From: TOLSYN sp963849065
GTDB taxonomy: Bacteria > Acidobacteriota > Terriglobia > Terriglobales > Acidobacteriaceae
Assembly: GCA_963849065.1 (NCBI GenBank)
Contig: CAWKFM010000005.1
Coordinates: forward strand, 1,178,001-1,242,000
Reading direction: 5' to 3'
Length of the DNA stretch: 64,000 nt
This document shows positions 63,770 to 64,000 of this stretch, in pieces. The translations under genes and the position numbers were made by a program. Numbering within the stretch: position 1 is the stretch's first letter; each line of letters opens with the position of its first letter. The notes under the pieces were generated by a model. The model ran no database searches and was not told the DNA's origin. It saw only the letters and a program-made list of their open reading frames with translations.

Positions 63770-64000
63770 AAAGCCTGAACATAGCGGTTACTGTCGACCC
63801 CTACATCCCAGTGCCGCCCTTGATGTATGGCGGAATCGAGCGGGTTTTGGAATTTGTGGTGAATGGCCTGGTCGAGCGCGGTCATGCGGTCACTCTGTAC
63901 GCGCATCCGGACAGTCACTGCAAGGCGAAGCTCATCCCATACGGCGTTCCTCCGCACTTTTCCAAGCGGGCCCGCATTGAGGAACTATGGCAGATTGGAT
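63766..64000 (+). CDS. GT4 family glycosyltransferase, 3' end beyond the window
   Basis: A 78-codon open frame starts at ATG 63766 inside the stop of the preceding gene and runs off the right edge. It begins MKSLNIAVTVDPYIPVPPLM and continues YGGIERVLEFVVNGLVERGH, the GT4 N-terminal acceptor-side domain with the typical Gly-Gly-Ile-Glu loop. The missing part should hold the donor-binding domain. Confidence 0.85.
   Translation, partial: MKSLNIAVTVDPYIPVPPLMYGGIERVLEFVVNGLVERGHAVTLYAHPDSHCKAKLIPYGVPPHFSKRARIEELWQIG

Overview
The window looks like chromosomal DNA of a soil-type acidobacterium (class Terriglobia/Acidobacteriia). The guess rests on family content: a giant secreted Ig-like/FG-GAP repeat protein, a DUF3683-type FAD/Fe-S oxidase, a DUF1572 (DinB-like) protein, FecR-like and SLBB export proteins in an exopolysaccharide locus, and a peptide-modification locus with a YxxP-leader precursor. 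No rRNA, tRNA or CRISPR array was recognised. Family calls come from reading motifs, without database searches.

Layout. 1-1.3 kb: two small leftward genes, one cut by the window edge. 1.3-13.7 kb: one very large secreted protein with at least three tandem arrays, including 13 units of exactly 255 bp. 13.8-25.3 kb: ordinary genes (DUF1572, DoxX, an ECF sigma factor, a type IV pilin-like protein, a 1,238-residue FAD/Fe-S oxidase, a cold-shock protein with a clear promoter and terminator, a sugar-phosphate transferase, rfbF and pepD). 25.4-27.1 kb: a GT-C type membrane protein flanked by imperfect copies of the pepD 3' end.

27.2-37.9 kb is the most unusual part. It reads as a ribosomally synthesised, modified peptide (RiPP) locus: an HprK-like kinase, a 59-residue precursor too short for routine gene calling, an S24/S26 peptidase, two paralogous secreted propeller-like proteins, a PqqD-like recognition protein overlapping a radical SAM/SPASM enzyme, and a nucleotidyltransferase with a small zinc-ribbon ORF. 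Kinase plus nucleotidyltransferase recalls some lasso-peptide loci, but no lasso cyclase or B2-type protease is present and a radical SAM enzyme is there instead.

38.5-64 kb is an exopolysaccharide assembly locus. It contains a FecR-like protein, a WecA-type initiating transferase, a Wza-like exporter, a leftward operon (tyrosine autokinase, TPR/carbohydrate-binding-like protein, O-antigen ligase/polymerase) under an extended -10 promoter with a palindromic operator-like site, a Wzx-type flippase, and a mosaic of glycosyltransferases, a fucosyltransferase, an acyltransferase, methyltransferase-like proteins and GT-C proteins. Remnants of three IS families (IS256, IS110, IS1380) interrupt it, which suggests repeated exchange of this segment.
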